In this document: positions 34,673-43,499 of the stretch, piece by piece
Position numbering within the stretch: position 1 is the stretch's first letter
How the letters are laid out: the number at the start of each line of letters is the position of its first letter
NCBI RefSeq assembly: GCF_015624505.1
Contig: NZ_CP061379.1
Span: 5,704,001-5,768,000, forward strand
Direction: 5' to 3'
From: Bradyrhizobium commune
Lineage (GTDB): Bacteria > Pseudomonadota > Alphaproteobacteria > Rhizobiales > Xanthobacteraceae
Length of the DNA: 64,000 bases
Notes under the pieces: generated by a model
What the model saw: the letters and a program-made list of their open reading frames with translations, nothing else
What the model was told of the DNA's origin: nothing
Database searches by the model: none
Program-made: the position numbers and the translations under genes

Positions 34673-35394
34673 ACGCGCACACCCTGCATCTGCCCGAGCG
34701 GTCGGGCTTCTCGCGCTGGAGCATTGCCGGCCTGACGATCCTGTTCGCGCATGCGGCACTGGTGGCTGGTGTTGCGCTCTGGTATGCCCACCGGCCGCCG
34801 GCCGAGCCCAACATCATCCCCGCCATCACCGTGTCCCTGGCTCCGGTCGAGGCGAGCTCGCCCGAGATCCAGGACCAGGACATCGCTGTCGGGCCGGCCA
34901 TGCAGCAGGCGGAGGAGGTGCCGAAGGAGCCGCCCAAGCAGGAGAAACCTGTCGAACAGGTGGAACAGCCGCCACCGCCGCAGCAGCAGGCCGAGGTCAC
35001 CTTGCCGCAGGAAGCGCCCAAGCAGGTCGAAGAGCCGAAGCCTGAGCCGGAGCCGCCCGCGCCGGAAACCCGCGCGCCGCCGAAAACCGAACACATCGGA
35101 CAATTCAGTCAGGCCAGCGCCAACGCCTATAACGCGCTGGTGTTCGGCCACCTGCAACGGTTCAAGCGCTATCCCGCCGCCGCGCGCGGCGCCGCCGGCA
35201 CGGTGACCGTGCGGTTTGAACTGAATCGTGCCGGCGACGTCATCGACAGCGAGGTGGCAAAGTCTTCCGGCAATGCGGTGCTCGACCACGAGGCGCTCGA
35301 CCTCCTCCAGCGCGCCAGCCCGTTCCCGGCATTTCCGGCCGCCAAGCCGGGGGCGCGAGACAGTTACCTCGCGCCCGTGAGTTTCGCCCGCTAA
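34669..35394 (+). CDS. tonB: TonB energy-transducing protein
   Basis: A 241-residue TonB. One N-terminal helix (about 18-40), then a long Pro/Glu/Gln/Lys-rich periplasmic spacer (about 75-140, with repeats such as PKQEKPVEQVEQPPPP), and the C-terminal TonB domain (about 150-241, FKRYPAAARGAAGTVTVRFE ... VLDHEALDLLQRASPFP). It couples the ExbBD motor to the outer-membrane receptor. Being last in the cluster it is probably dedicated to the upstream receptor. Confidence 0.93.
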   Translation: MNAHTLHLPERSGFSRWSIAGLTILFAHAALVAGVALWYAHRPPAEPNIIPAITVSLAPVEASSPEIQDQDIAVGPAMQQAEEVPKEPPKQEKPVEQVEQPPPPQQQAEVTLPQEAPKQVEEPKPEPEPPAPETRAPPKTEHIGQFSQASANAYNALVFGHLQRFKRYPAAARGAAGTVTVRFELNRAGDVIDSEVAKSSGNAVLDHEALDLLQRASPFPAFPAAKPGARDSYLAPVSFAR

Positions 35395-35542
35395 GGCTGC
35401 TCTACTGAGGCTGTCACCGACAGTCGCGCGGGCGTCGAAAAGCAAACGCCATACGTCAAGAACTGAAACGATGATTTTCTACTATTTCCGTTTCGCCAGC
35501 CGAGCCGCCAACACATCATTGCTCCACAGACAGGAGCTTCCA

Positions 35543-35956
35543 ATGACCCAGCAGGCCAGCAAGACCAGCCCCCCGCTATCGGTGGGCGCCGATGTGAGCG
35601 GGATCGAGACACTGCTCGTCCGCAATCTTCCTGAGGTCTTCGGCGAAGGCGATCCGGAGCGCCGACGGCGCGCCATCCGGGACCTCTACGCCGAGGACTG
35701 CGTGCTGTATGTCCCGCCCGGCACGTTCGTCGGTCACGACGCGCTGGACAAGTTCGCCGGCGACCTTCGCGCAACGCATCCGCATTTCGTCTACACGCCG
35801 CTCGGCGCGCCTCAGGCGCTGCACAATTCAGGACGTTTGGCCTGGGGATCGGGGCCGAAAGGCGAGACGCCTGCCTACACTGGTGTCGATTTCGTCATCG
35901 TGCGCGACGGCAAGATCGCGGCGCTTTACGTCTATCTCGACCAGCCGCCGACATGA
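35543..35956 (+). CDS. NTF2/SnoaL-like small protein
   Basis: A 137-residue protein of the nuclear transport factor 2-like fold: LYAEDCVLYVPPGTFVGHDALDKFAGDL and DFVIVRDGKIAALYVYLDQ are typical. Such proteins bind small ligands or act as simple enzymes; function unknown. AGGAGC lies 7 bases before the ATG at 35543. Its last 129 bases are overlapped by the convergent acetyltransferase gene. Confidence 0.8.
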   Translation: MTQQASKTSPPLSVGADVSGIETLLVRNLPEVFGEGDPERRRRAIRDLYAEDCVLYVPPGTFVGHDALDKFAGDLRATHPHFVYTPLGAPQALHNSGRLAWGSGPKGETPAYTGVDFVIVRDGKIAALYVYLDQPPT

Positions 35957-36463
35957 CGCACAAGCAGGAAGCACGTCGGTTACCTCGTCGCGCGCGAGCC
36001 GTTTCTCAAATCGCCACTGGTCCACGGGAAAAGGACCGTTCGAGGTCTCCGATAACATGACGAAGGTGCCGGCCAGGCGCCAACCGCTCTTTTCGTAGAA
36101 CCGCGCCGCCCGCGTGTTGCCGATCGCGCATGCGAGCCACGCCGTCTCCACGCCGCGCGCGGCGAGCCGCGCCTCCGCGTCGGCGATCAGCGCCGGAGCG
36201 ACACCCGTGCCGTGCGCCTCGAGCGACACGAAGAGCTGGTACAGCTCGTCACCCCTGAGGACACATAGGCCGAGCGGTGCGCCGACTGGCCCGATGGCAT
36301 AGACATCGGGACGCGCGGCCGCGAGCCGATCGCGAAAACTGGCAAGCGTGCGGAGGCGGATCAGCTCAGGCGGCGCAAAGCGCGCATGCGAATCATGCCA
36401 GACGTCGTGCCACAGTCGTGCGAGACGATCGATCTCATCGGCGCCAGCGGACCTTACTTGCAT
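35828..36463 (-). CDS. GNAT acetyltransferase with C-terminal read-through extension
   Basis: A 211-residue GNAT family protein. The acetyl-CoA-binding motif is in VSLEAHGTGVAPALIADAEARL and the C-terminal fold part in NTRAARFYEKSGWRLAGTF. The GNAT domain ends at about residue 160 (RFEKRL). The last about 45 residues (LPACASCRRLVEIDV...) are read antisense through the NTF2-like gene and are not GNAT-like, so the original stop may have been lost. The ATG at 36463 has GAGGGAG 8 bases upstream; other starts exist six and nine bases earlier. Substrate unknown. Confidence 0.8.
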   Translation of the reverse strand: MQVRSAGADEIDRLARLWHDVWHDSHARFAPPELIRLRTLASFRDRLAAARPDVYAIGPVGAPLGLCVLRGDELYQLFVSLEAHGTGVAPALIADAEARLAARGVETAWLACAIGNTRAARFYEKSGWRLAGTFVMLSETSNGPFPVDQWRFEKRLARDEVTDVLPACASCRRLVEIDVKRRDLAVAHDDEIDTSVGRRLAFRPRSPGQTS

Positions 36464-36567
36464 CTGCATCACTCCCTCAGTCCGCCGAAGTCGCGCATCT
36501 CCCAGTTCCGAAACAGTTGCAATACCAGTTGCTCGCGCGCTATCTGGACACCTGGGTTTGATATCAG

Positions 36568-37083
36568 CTACCCCCGCGCCTTGCTCCAGTCGGGGCCGAC
36601 CACACCGGAGACGCCCTCGAAGGCGCCGTCGACGAGCTCGAACACGAGGACGCGGGCGGCATCGACCGGGCCCGGCATGGTGATGCGGCCCTTGGGCACG
36701 GACTTGAAGCCGACCCGGCTGTAATAGGGCTCGTCACCGACCAGCAGCACGATGGCGTGGCCCTTTTCTTTCGCGTCCTTGAGTGCACGCTCCATCAGCA
36801 GGCGGCCGACGCCGCGGCCGCGGAACGGCGGCTCGACGGTCAGCGGCCCGAGCATCAGTGCCGGCGTGTCGCCGATCAGGATCGGCATCTGCCTGACGGA
36901 GCCGACCAGCAGCGTGCCGATGCGGGCGGTAAAGGAGATGTCGAGCAGATGGTCGACGTGCTCGCGGATGCGATAGGCGCTGAGCACGAAGCGGCCGGGG
37001 CCGAAGGTGCGCTCGTGCAGCCGTTCGATCGCCTGGGCGTCGCCGGCAGCTTCGGGAGAAATGGTGAATGAGAGATCGTTCAT
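36568..37083 (-). CDS. GNAT acetyltransferase (YhbS-like)
   Basis: A 171-residue N-acetyltransferase. LGPLTVEPPFRGRGVGRLLMERAL contains the R-G-x-G-x-G/A acetyl-CoA motif, and YYSRVGFKSVPKGRITMPGPVD fits the YhbS-like subgroup. Substrate unknown. It is followed upstream by a glycosyltransferase gene on the same strand with a 54-base gap. Confidence 0.87.
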   Translation of the reverse strand: MNDLSFTISPEAAGDAQAIERLHERTFGPGRFVLSAYRIREHVDHLLDISFTARIGTLLVGSVRQMPILIGDTPALMLGPLTVEPPFRGRGVGRLLMERALKDAKEKGHAIVLLVGDEPYYSRVGFKSVPKGRITMPGPVDAARVLVFELVDGAFEGVSGVVGPDWSKARG

Positions 37084-37137
37084 CTTGCCTGGCGAATTAG
37101 CATCTGGACGTCGAGACGTCCATGGGAGCGCCGCGCG

Positions 37138-38073
37138 TCAGTTCCTTTTCAGCGCCGGCTGCGACAGGTAGGCCAGCATCTTCATCTCGCGCCGGCCTCG
37201 CGTGACCGTGTCGAGCACGAGTCCGGACGAGACCGACAGCAGGGCCACGATCATCAATCCCATCGACAGCACGGCGGTCGGCAGCCGCGGCACCAGGCCA
37301 GTCTCGATGAAGGTGACGATGATGGGGATCGCGAGGATGATCGCGGCCAACGCCAGCAGAATTCCGATCACGGTGAAGAAGCGCAGCGGCCGCTCCGAAC
37401 GATACAGCTTCAGCATGGTGCCGAGAATGCGGAAACCGTCGCGCCAGGTGTTGAGCTTGGAGAACGAGCCTTCGGGGCGTGCGTAATAGGGCGTCTCGAC
37501 CTCGGCGACCGGCAGCGACAGCTCCAGCGCGTAGACCGCGAGCTCGGTCTCGATCTCGAAGCCATCGGAGAGCACGGGGAAGGATTTGACGAAGCGACGT
37601 GAGAACACGCGGTAGCCGGACAGGATGTCCTTGAAGGCATGGCCGAAGGTGGATGACAGGAAACCGGTCAGCATGCGGTTGCCGGTGCGGTGACCGAGCC
37701 GGTAGGCGGCCTCGGCCCGATCGATGCGAAGGCCGACCACCATGTCGAGATGCTCGTCGACGAGCTTGTCGATCATGCGCGGTGCGCTCGGCGCGTCGTA
37801 GGTCGCATCGCCATCGACCAGCACGTAGACGTCGGCCTCGACGTCGGCGAACATCCGGCGCACCACGTGGCCCTTGCCCTGCCGGCGTTCGCTGCGCACG
37901 ATGGCGCCGGCGTCGCGCGCCACCGCAGCGGTGCGGTCGCGCGAATTGTTGTCGTAGACGTAGATCTCGGCCGACGGCAGCGCCTTGCGGAAATCGGCAA
38001 TCACGGTCGCAACCGCCGCTTCCTCGTTGTAGCAGGGCACCAGCACCGCGATGCGAAGTGGCGTGGACGTCAT
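37138..38073 (-). CDS. Family 2 glycosyltransferase with C-terminal membrane helices
   Basis: A 311-residue GT2 protein. The catalytic domain starts VLVPCYNEEAAVATVIADFR and holds YDNNSRDRT and VLVDGDATYDAP (the D-x-D type motif). Two C-terminal helices (about 230-255 and 265-290) anchor it in the cytoplasmic membrane. This domain order is seen in polyprenol-phosphate mannosyl/glucosyl transferases (DPM1, GtrB-like). It overlaps by four bases with the upstream multi-helix gene, so the two probably cooperate in transferring a sugar through the membrane. Confidence 0.88.
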   Translation of the reverse strand: MTSTPLRIAVLVPCYNEEAAVATVIADFRKALPSAEIYVYDNNSRDRTAAVARDAGAIVRSERRQGKGHVVRRMFADVEADVYVLVDGDATYDAPSAPRMIDKLVDEHLDMVVGLRIDRAEAAYRLGHRTGNRMLTGFLSSTFGHAFKDILSGYRVFSRRFVKSFPVLSDGFEIETELAVYALELSLPVAEVETPYYARPEGSFSKLNTWRDGFRILGTMLKLYRSERPLRFFTVIGILLALAAIILAIPIIVTFIETGLVPRLPTAVLSMGLMIVALLSVSSGLVLDTVTRGRREMKMLAYLSQPALKRN

Positions 38074-39224
38074 CGCGACAACACTCCGAGGCTTGTCTGC
38101 TCGCGCCGGATTGGCGCGGCCTGCCGTGCATCTTGTTGCTGCTGCATCAGACAGGCGAACGATACGCTCCACAGCGACAGCATCGCGATCGGCACCACGT
38201 AATAGGGCGTGAAGACGGGGTGGCTCAGGAAGAAGACGAGATTGACGGCGAGGTTGGCGGCGACGACGAGCGCAACCTGCCGCACGCTGCCCTCGCCGGC
38301 CCGCAGCAGCCATGCGGTTGAGCCGATCGCTAGCAGCATCAGCACGAACTGCATGTCGCGCAGATAGTGGCCGAGCACGGCGAGGTCGAAGGCCGGCGCG
38401 ACCACGTCGGCGCTGCCATAGGTTGTGGCGAGCGGGCTGCCGGCATTGATGGCCTGGGCGATCAGGGTCGGGGCCATGCCGATGAGCACACCAGCGCCGA
38501 AGCCGAGACCCTGCAAGAAGGTGGCGAGCTTGCGCGACCACACGAAGGGAATGCCGAGGAAGAGGAAGTAGCCGGCCGCGAGCAGCGCGTTCGGCAATCT
38601 GAAATTGACGGAGGCGCCGAGCAGGAGACCGATCAGCGCGATCAGCCAGACGCTGCGTTTCTCCCTGCTCAGCCACAACGCGGTCAGGAATCCCGCGACA
38701 GCGCACAGCGCCATGGTCGGCGCGACCGAATAGCTCGCCTTGGCGGGATTGATCATGAGGTAAACGGACAACCCGCCGAACACACCGGCACCGAGCGTCG
38801 ACGGGAGCGTGCGCGCCATGAAAATCCCGAGCAGCGCAAGGCCGCACACGATCAGGCTCGCAGCCACATAGAGCGGCACCACCTGATGGCCTTCCGGGAA
38901 CAGCGCCAGCAGGAATCCGGTGCCCGGCGGATATTGTGTCACGACCTTGCCGCTTGGCATCGGGTTGTGACAGGGCCATTGTAGCGGGTCCTTCCACGCG
39001 GCGTAGCCGATCTCCTTCATCTTGCCTTCGAAATAGCGATCGTCGTCCCTGACGGCATCGGTGTTCAGCCCGTCGGCGCCGAAGCGCTGGAACAGATGCG
39101 CCTGCCGGAGATAGCAGATGTCGTCATAGACCCCGCGCGCCTCACTCCAGCGCGACATCGTCACGATGTTGCTGGCGAGGATCGCGAGGCAGATCAGGCC
39201 GAAGGCAAGCTTTGCGAGTTTCAT
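38070..39224 (-). CDS. Multi-spanning membrane protein, partner of the glycosyltransferase
   Basis: A 384-residue protein with about nine to ten predicted transmembrane helices; the first is residues 5-22. A long loop after it (WSEARGVYDDICYLRQAHLFQRF and later CHNPMPSG) resembles the first large loop of GT-C glycosyltransferases, but no sure acidic catalytic motif can be named. It overlaps the GT2 gene (ATGA), which likely makes its polyprenyl-linked sugar donor. The ATG at 39224 starts the first helix; a more upstream ATG is possible. Confidence 0.75.
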   Translation of the reverse strand: MKLAKLAFGLICLAILASNIVTMSRWSEARGVYDDICYLRQAHLFQRFGADGLNTDAVRDDDRYFEGKMKEIGYAAWKDPLQWPCHNPMPSGKVVTQYPPGTGFLLALFPEGHQVVPLYVAASLIVCGLALLGIFMARTLPSTLGAGVFGGLSVYLMINPAKASYSVAPTMALCAVAGFLTALWLSREKRSVWLIALIGLLLGASVNFRLPNALLAAGYFLFLGIPFVWSRKLATFLQGLGFGAGVLIGMAPTLIAQAINAGSPLATTYGSADVVAPAFDLAVLGHYLRDMQFVLMLLAIGSTAWLLRAGEGSVRQVALVVAANLAVNLVFFLSHPVFTPYYVVPIAMLSLWSVSFACLMQQQQDARQAAPIRREQTSLGVLSR

Positions 39225-39272
39225 CCGGTTTCCGTGGCGGCCGTTCGGGCCGGTTACTAGCATAGCCCGCCG

Positions 39273-39764
39273 TCAACGCCACGTCGCCATCGGCGGCTTG
39301 CCGTCCAGGACCTCCGCCAGCCGCAGCCGCGTCCCTAGCGTGGTCTCCTCGGGCAGGGAATCGGCTGCGAAGAAGCCGCATTCGACGATCTCGCGATTGG
39401 GCTCCGGCAGACGATCCTGCCTGAACTGCCTGATGACGTAGACCGCCACATGGTCGCGGCGGGAGACGTGGCTGTTGAGGAAGATGCCGTGCAGCAAGGC
39501 CTCCCCGGTGAGGTCGATATCGCCCTCCTCCTTGAGCTCGCGCCGCATCGCCTGCTCCATGGTCTCGCCGTAGTCGACACCGCCGCCGGGCAGATGCCAG
39601 CCGGTGACGTAGCTATGCCTGACCAGAAACACCTTGTTGTCGGCGTCCAGCACCACGGCTCGGACGCCGAGCGTCATGCCGCGGACCACCAGGAAATAGG
39701 CGTGGAAGAAGCGCCGCAGCAGCGGCTCGAATTTCCGTCGCGCGCGGTTCACGAGATCCGCCAT
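39273..39764 (-). CDS. NUDIX hydrolase
   Basis: A 163-residue NUDIX protein. The Nudix box is GGGVDYGETMEQAMRRELKE followed by EGDI, close to the canonical GX5EX7REUXEEXGU but with Gly after the Glu pair shifted (EEGDI). N-terminal VRGMTLGVRAVVLDADNKVFLVRHSYVTGWHLPGGGVD fits the GDP-mannose/ADP-ribose type hydrolases. Substrate unknown. AAGGGAG is found 6 bases before the ATG. It diverges from the metallophosphoesterase gene. Confidence 0.9.
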   Translation of the reverse strand: MADLVNRARRKFEPLLRRFFHAYFLVVRGMTLGVRAVVLDADNKVFLVRHSYVTGWHLPGGGVDYGETMEQAMRRELKEEGDIDLTGEALLHGIFLNSHVSRRDHVAVYVIRQFRQDRLPEPNREIVECGFFAADSLPEETTLGTRLRLAEVLDGKPPMATWR

Positions 39765-39856
39765 CAGGCTCCCTTGATGCCCCGTGTCAGGCTTCCCTTG
39801 CGTGACGAGCGCGACCTTGCCATTACAGCAGGGGAATAGCGAGGCAATCGCGCGCC

Positions 39857-40738
39857 ATGGCACCTTTCACGCTCGCCCATCTCTCCGACCCGCATCTGCC
39901 GCCGCTGCCGAAACCGCGGTTGATCGAGCTCGCCGGCAAGCGTGTGCTCGGCTACGTCAACTGGACGCGCAACCGCCATAAATATCAGCGCCGCGAGGTG
40001 CTCGACGCACTCGTTGCCGATGTCCAGGCGCAGGCGCCCGACCACATCGCGGTGACCGGTGATCTCGTCAATCTGGCGATGGAGGCGGAGTTTGCGCCGG
40101 CGCGCGCCTGGCTCGACGGCGTCGGCCCGCCCGACCGCGTCACCACGATTCCCGGCAATCACGACGCCTATGTGCGCGCGACATATCATCGCTTCGGCGA
40201 GACCTTTGCGCCCTATCTTGCGAGCGACGACGGCAGCATCGGTTTTCCCGCGATACGTCGTCGCGGGCCGGCGGCGCTGATCAGTCTCTCCAGCGCCGTG
40301 CCGACGCCGCCCTTGATGGCGACGGGCACGCTCGGGCGCGATCAGCTGGCCTCTCTCGAACAGGTGCTCGGCCGGCTCGCGGCCGAGGACGTCTTCCGCG
40401 TGCTGCTGGTGCATCATCCCCTGATGTCGAACGCGCGGCAGAAGCGGCTGACAGATTCCGCAGCGCTGCTGGCGCTGTTGAAACGTCATGGCGTCGAGCT
40501 GATCCTGCACGGGCACGACCACATTCATTCGACGATGTGGTTCGAAGGCCCCAACGGCAACATTCCCGCGATCGGCGTGCCGTCGGCCTCCGCGCTCGCG
40601 CACGGGCGCTATCCCGCGGCCGCGTATAATCTGTTCGCGATCGAGAAGGACAATGCCGGCTGGCGCTGCGAGCAGATCGTGCGGAGCCTCGATCACGGCT
40701 TGCAGATCCGGGAGATCAAGCGGGCGCGAGTGATTTAG
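39857..40738 (+). CDS. Calcineurin-like metallophosphoesterase
   Basis: A 293-residue protein with the full set of metal motifs: SDPHL (D-x-H), TGDLVN (GD), PGNHDAY (GNHD), LLVHHPLM and HGHDHIH (GHxH). This matches the 3',5'-cyclic-AMP phosphodiesterase/Icc-like group, although substrate cannot be set. No signal peptide, so cytoplasmic. It diverges from the NUDIX gene and faces the next minus-strand gene across a large palindrome. Confidence 0.92.
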   Translation: MAPFTLAHLSDPHLPPLPKPRLIELAGKRVLGYVNWTRNRHKYQRREVLDALVADVQAQAPDHIAVTGDLVNLAMEAEFAPARAWLDGVGPPDRVTTIPGNHDAYVRATYHRFGETFAPYLASDDGSIGFPAIRRRGPAALISLSSAVPTPPLMATGTLGRDQLASLEQVLGRLAAEDVFRVLLVHHPLMSNARQKRLTDSAALLALLKRHGVELILHGHDHIHSTMWFEGPNGNIPAIGVPSASALAHGRYPAAAYNLFAIEKDNAGWRCEQIVRSLDHGLQIREIKRARVI

Positions 40739-40744
40739 TTCGTC

Positions 40745-40823
40745 GTCATTGCGAGCGAAGCGAAGCAATCCAGAGTCTCTCCGCGGAAACATTTCTGGAT
40801 TGCTTCGCTTCGCTCGCAATGAC
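40745..40823. repeat. 30-bp perfect inverted repeat between convergent genes
   Basis: The left arm starts GTCATTGCGAGCGAAGCGAA (40745-40774) and the right arm (40794-40823) is its perfect complement over 30 bases, with a 19-base loop. This is the GTCATTGCGAGCGAAGCGAAGC element that is widespread in Bradyrhizobium and other bacteria. It sits between converging genes and could stop transcription from both sides. Confidence 0.88.
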
Positions 40824-40833
40824 GGAGACAGCC

Positions 40834-41388
40834 TCACCAGCTCCGCAGCGCCGCCAGCACGGCGACGCCGAACAGAGCGGCGGCGCCGAGGATGAAGCCG
40901 AGCACGAACGGCCAGATGCGCGAGCGCCGCGGCGGCTCTGCCGCGGCGGGCGCGGGCTCCGGCTGCACCACCATCGCGTGCTCGCGCTCGATCATGCGGC
41001 GGGCAACATAGTCGGTCACGGCATCGACGATGACGGCCGTGTCGTGCGATTCGGCGAGCACGATGCGGCCGAAGCGGGTGTCCTGGACGAAGCGGTACAT
41101 GCGCTTGTCGCGCCCCATCATGATGTGGGCGACGACATCGATCCACAGCCTAGGCGTATCGCCCTGGCTGATGCCGCGGTCGAACAAATCGATCTGCTCG
41201 GGCACCTGCGCGAACAGGGGATCGAGCGCGTCGTTGAGGATTTCCAGCCGCGCCACCTCGGCGTCCCTGAGATCGACGACGACCCCGGTCCGGTCGGCGG
41301 CCTCGATCCGCGCGCGCAACAGCGCATCGCGTAGCCGCACCGGGCGCGGCTGGCCGGGATGGGTCCCGCTGGTCTCGGGCTCTGACAT
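40834..41388 (-). CDS. Conserved hypothetical protein with C-terminal membrane anchor
   Basis: A 184-residue protein. Residues 15-135 are soluble and mixed alpha/beta (LRDAEVARLEILNDALDPLF, RLWIDVVAHIMMGRDKRMYRF, GRIVLAESHDTAVIVDAVTDYVARRM), then a Pro/Ala linker and one C-terminal helix (about 159-180), so it is probably tail-anchored with the bulk in the cytoplasm. Its conserved appearance suggests a real family, but I cannot name it. Confidence 0.78.
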   Translation of the reverse strand: MSEPETSGTHPGQPRPVRLRDALLRARIEAADRTGVVVDLRDAEVARLEILNDALDPLFAQVPEQIDLFDRGISQGDTPRLWIDVVAHIMMGRDKRMYRFVQDTRFGRIVLAESHDTAVIVDAVTDYVARRMIEREHAMVVQPEPAPAAAEPPRRSRIWPFVLGFILGAAALFGVAVLAALRSW

Positions 41389-41498
41389 TGTCCGCCTTGT
41401 CCTCGACTTTCCGCCATTAACCTATCAGCAACCATTACGTCCGCAAAGGGCCCATCATTCCAGAGACTTACAGCACCCACAGGGCGTTGACCTGTGCC

Positions 41499-41536
41499 AA
41501 AAACAGACGATCCCACCCGGCTTGCGCCGGATGGGA
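41499..41536 (-). terminator. Probable terminator of the DUF4170 / aceA side
   Basis: On the minus strand a hairpin with an 11-bp stem and one mismatch (TCCCATCCGGC / GCCGGGTGGGA, loop GCAA) is followed 7 bases later by TTTTT. It is 42 bases past the DUF4170 stop. Confidence 0.55.
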
Positions 41537-41578
41537 CCCTCCGTCCTTGGACGTCTTCTTGAGTTAGTCAGGCGGCCG

Positions 41579-41788
41579 TCAGGCCGAGACCCGCGACGGC
41601 TCTTCCACGATCGAGAAGCGGACGCCGGCCTTGTGGCGGTTCTCTTCCGAAACCGAACGCCAGGCGTCTTCGGCCTCCTTGCGGGTCTTGAAAGGACCCT
41701 GGACCTGGGCCGAGCCTTCCACGAGCTTGTGGAAGTTCATCGAGCCGAACTCGCCGCCGATCACCCAGAAATTGCTGCCTTTGGTCAT
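41579..41788 (-). CDS. DUF4170 small protein
   Basis: A 69-residue soluble protein matching DUF4170: FWVIGGEFGSMNFHKLVEG, VQGPFKTRKEAEDAWRSVSEE. The family has no known function. It lies 30 bases downstream of aceA on the same strand and may be co-transcribed. Confidence 0.87.
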   Translation of the reverse strand: MTKGSNFWVIGGEFGSMNFHKLVEGSAQVQGPFKTRKEAEDAWRSVSEENRHKAGVRFSIVEEPSRVSA

Positions 41789-41818
41789 TGTCAGTCTCCT
41801 GTTGGTTGGCGTGACGCG

Positions 41819-43453
41819 TTAGCCGAACTGGTTCATGGTATTGTGGGCGCCGCCCGCCTTCAGGGCAGCTTCACCTGCGAAATATTCCTTGTGGTCGTCG
41901 CCGATGTCGGAGCCGGCCATGTTCTGGTGCTTGGCGCAGGCGATACCCTGACGGATCTCCTGGCGCTGGACGTTCTTGACGTAGCCCAGCATGCCCTGCT
42001 CGCCGAAATACTCGCGTGCGAGATTGTCGGTCGAGAGCGCAGCCGTGTGGTAGGTCGGCAGCGTGATCAGGTGATGGAAGATGCCGGCGCGCTTGGCCGA
42101 ATCCGCCTGGAAGGTACGGATGCGCTCGTCGGCTTCAATCGCCAACGGCGTATCGTCGTACTCCGGCTTCATCAGCTCAGCGCGGTTGTACTTGCTGACA
42201 TCCTTGCCGGCTTCCTTCATCGCGTCGTAGACCTGCCAACGGAAGTTGAGGGTCCAGTTGAACGACGGCGAGTTGTTGTAGGCGAGCTTGGCGTTCGGGA
42301 TGACCTTGCGGATGCGGTCGACCATCTTGGCGATCTGCTCGATATGCGGCTTCTCGGTCTCGATCCACAGCAGATCCGCACCGTTCTGGAGCGAGGTGAT
42401 GCTGTCGAGCACGCAGCGGTCCTCGCCCGTACCGGGACGGAACTGGTAGAGGTTCGAGGGCAGCCGCTTCGGACGCATCATCTTGCCGTTGCGATTGATG
42501 ATGACGTCACCGTTGCGGGCATTCTCCTCGGTGATTTCCTCGCAATCGAGGAAGCTGTTGTACTGGTCGCCGATATCACCGGGCTTGTGGCTGACCGCGA
42601 TCTGCTGCGTCAGGCCGGCGCCGAGCGAGTCGGTGCGGGTGACGATGACGCCGTCTTCGACGCCGAGCTCGAGGAAGGCATGGCGGCAGGCGCGGATCTT
42701 GGCGATGAACACCTCGTGCGGCACGGTGACCTTGCCGTCCTGATGACCGCACTGCTTCTCATCAGAGACCTGGTTCTCGATCTGGAGCGCGCAGGCGCCC
42801 GCTTCGATCATCTTCCTGGCAAGCAGATAGGTCGCCTCCGCATTGCCGAAACCGGCATCGATGTCGGCGATGACGGGGACGACGTGAGTCTGGAAGTTGT
42901 CGATCTTCTCGATCAGCTCCTTCTCACGGGTCGTGTCGCCTTCCTTGCGCGCCTTGTCGAGGCTGCGGAAGATGTCGTTGAGCTCGCGCGAGTCCGCCTG
43001 ACGGAGGAAGGTGTAGAGCTCCTCGATCAGGGCCGGCACCGAGGTCTTCTCGTGCATCGACTGGTCGGGCAGCGGACCGAACTCGGAGCGCAGCGCCGCG
43101 ATCATCCAGCCGGAGAGGTACAGATAGGTGCGATCGGTCTTGCCGCCGAAGTGCTTCTTGACCGAGATCAGCTTCTGCTGGGCGATGAAGCCGTGCCAGC
43201 AGCCGAGCGACTGGGTGTACTTGGTCGGATCATTGTCATAGGCGGCCATGTCGGCCCGCATCAGCGCCGCAGTGTAGCGGGCGACGTCGAGGCCGGTCTT
43301 GAAACGGTTCTGAAGCCGCATGCGCGCGACGGCTTCGGCCGACACCCCGTTCCAGGTCGGCTGATTGTTGAGGAGCGCCTGGGCCGCCTCGACCTCGCTC
43401 TGGTACGACGCGGGACCCTGGAGGGTGCTGATGCCACGGGGCTGGTAGTTCAT
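41819..43453 (-). CDS. aceA: Isocitrate lyase
   Basis: A 544-residue isocitrate lyase, longer than the 430-residue enterobacterial form but normal for this alphaproteobacterial group. The catalytic cysteine motif is DEKQCGHQDGK (usual K-[KR]-C-G-H with Gln before Cys), and YNNSPSFNW is the glyoxylate-binding block. It splits isocitrate to glyoxylate and succinate in the glyoxylate shunt, needed on acetate or fatty acids. The ATG at 43453 has AAAGGATC upstream; a frame extension of 18 residues is unlikely. It is divergent from an ScfR-like regulator, which probably controls it. Confidence 0.95.
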   Translation of the reverse strand: MNYQPRGISTLQGPASYQSEVEAAQALLNNQPTWNGVSAEAVARMRLQNRFKTGLDVARYTAALMRADMAAYDNDPTKYTQSLGCWHGFIAQQKLISVKKHFGGKTDRTYLYLSGWMIAALRSEFGPLPDQSMHEKTSVPALIEELYTFLRQADSRELNDIFRSLDKARKEGDTTREKELIEKIDNFQTHVVPVIADIDAGFGNAEATYLLARKMIEAGACALQIENQVSDEKQCGHQDGKVTVPHEVFIAKIRACRHAFLELGVEDGVIVTRTDSLGAGLTQQIAVSHKPGDIGDQYNSFLDCEEITEENARNGDVIINRNGKMMRPKRLPSNLYQFRPGTGEDRCVLDSITSLQNGADLLWIETEKPHIEQIAKMVDRIRKVIPNAKLAYNNSPSFNWTLNFRWQVYDAMKEAGKDVSKYNRAELMKPEYDDTPLAIEADERIRTFQADSAKRAGIFHHLITLPTYHTAALSTDNLAREYFGEQGMLGYVKNVQRQEIRQGIACAKHQNMAGSDIGDDHKEYFAGEAALKAGGAHNTMNQFG

Positions 43454-43499
43454 GTGTTCGATCCTTTCGCGCTCGATGGCTCGGTTTGCCATCGACAAT

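Noticed and set aside
39765..39863. 33-residue N-terminal extension of the NUDIX protein
   Set aside because: The extension would overlap the divergent gene start, and a good AAGGGAG ribosome-binding site favours the ATG at 39764.
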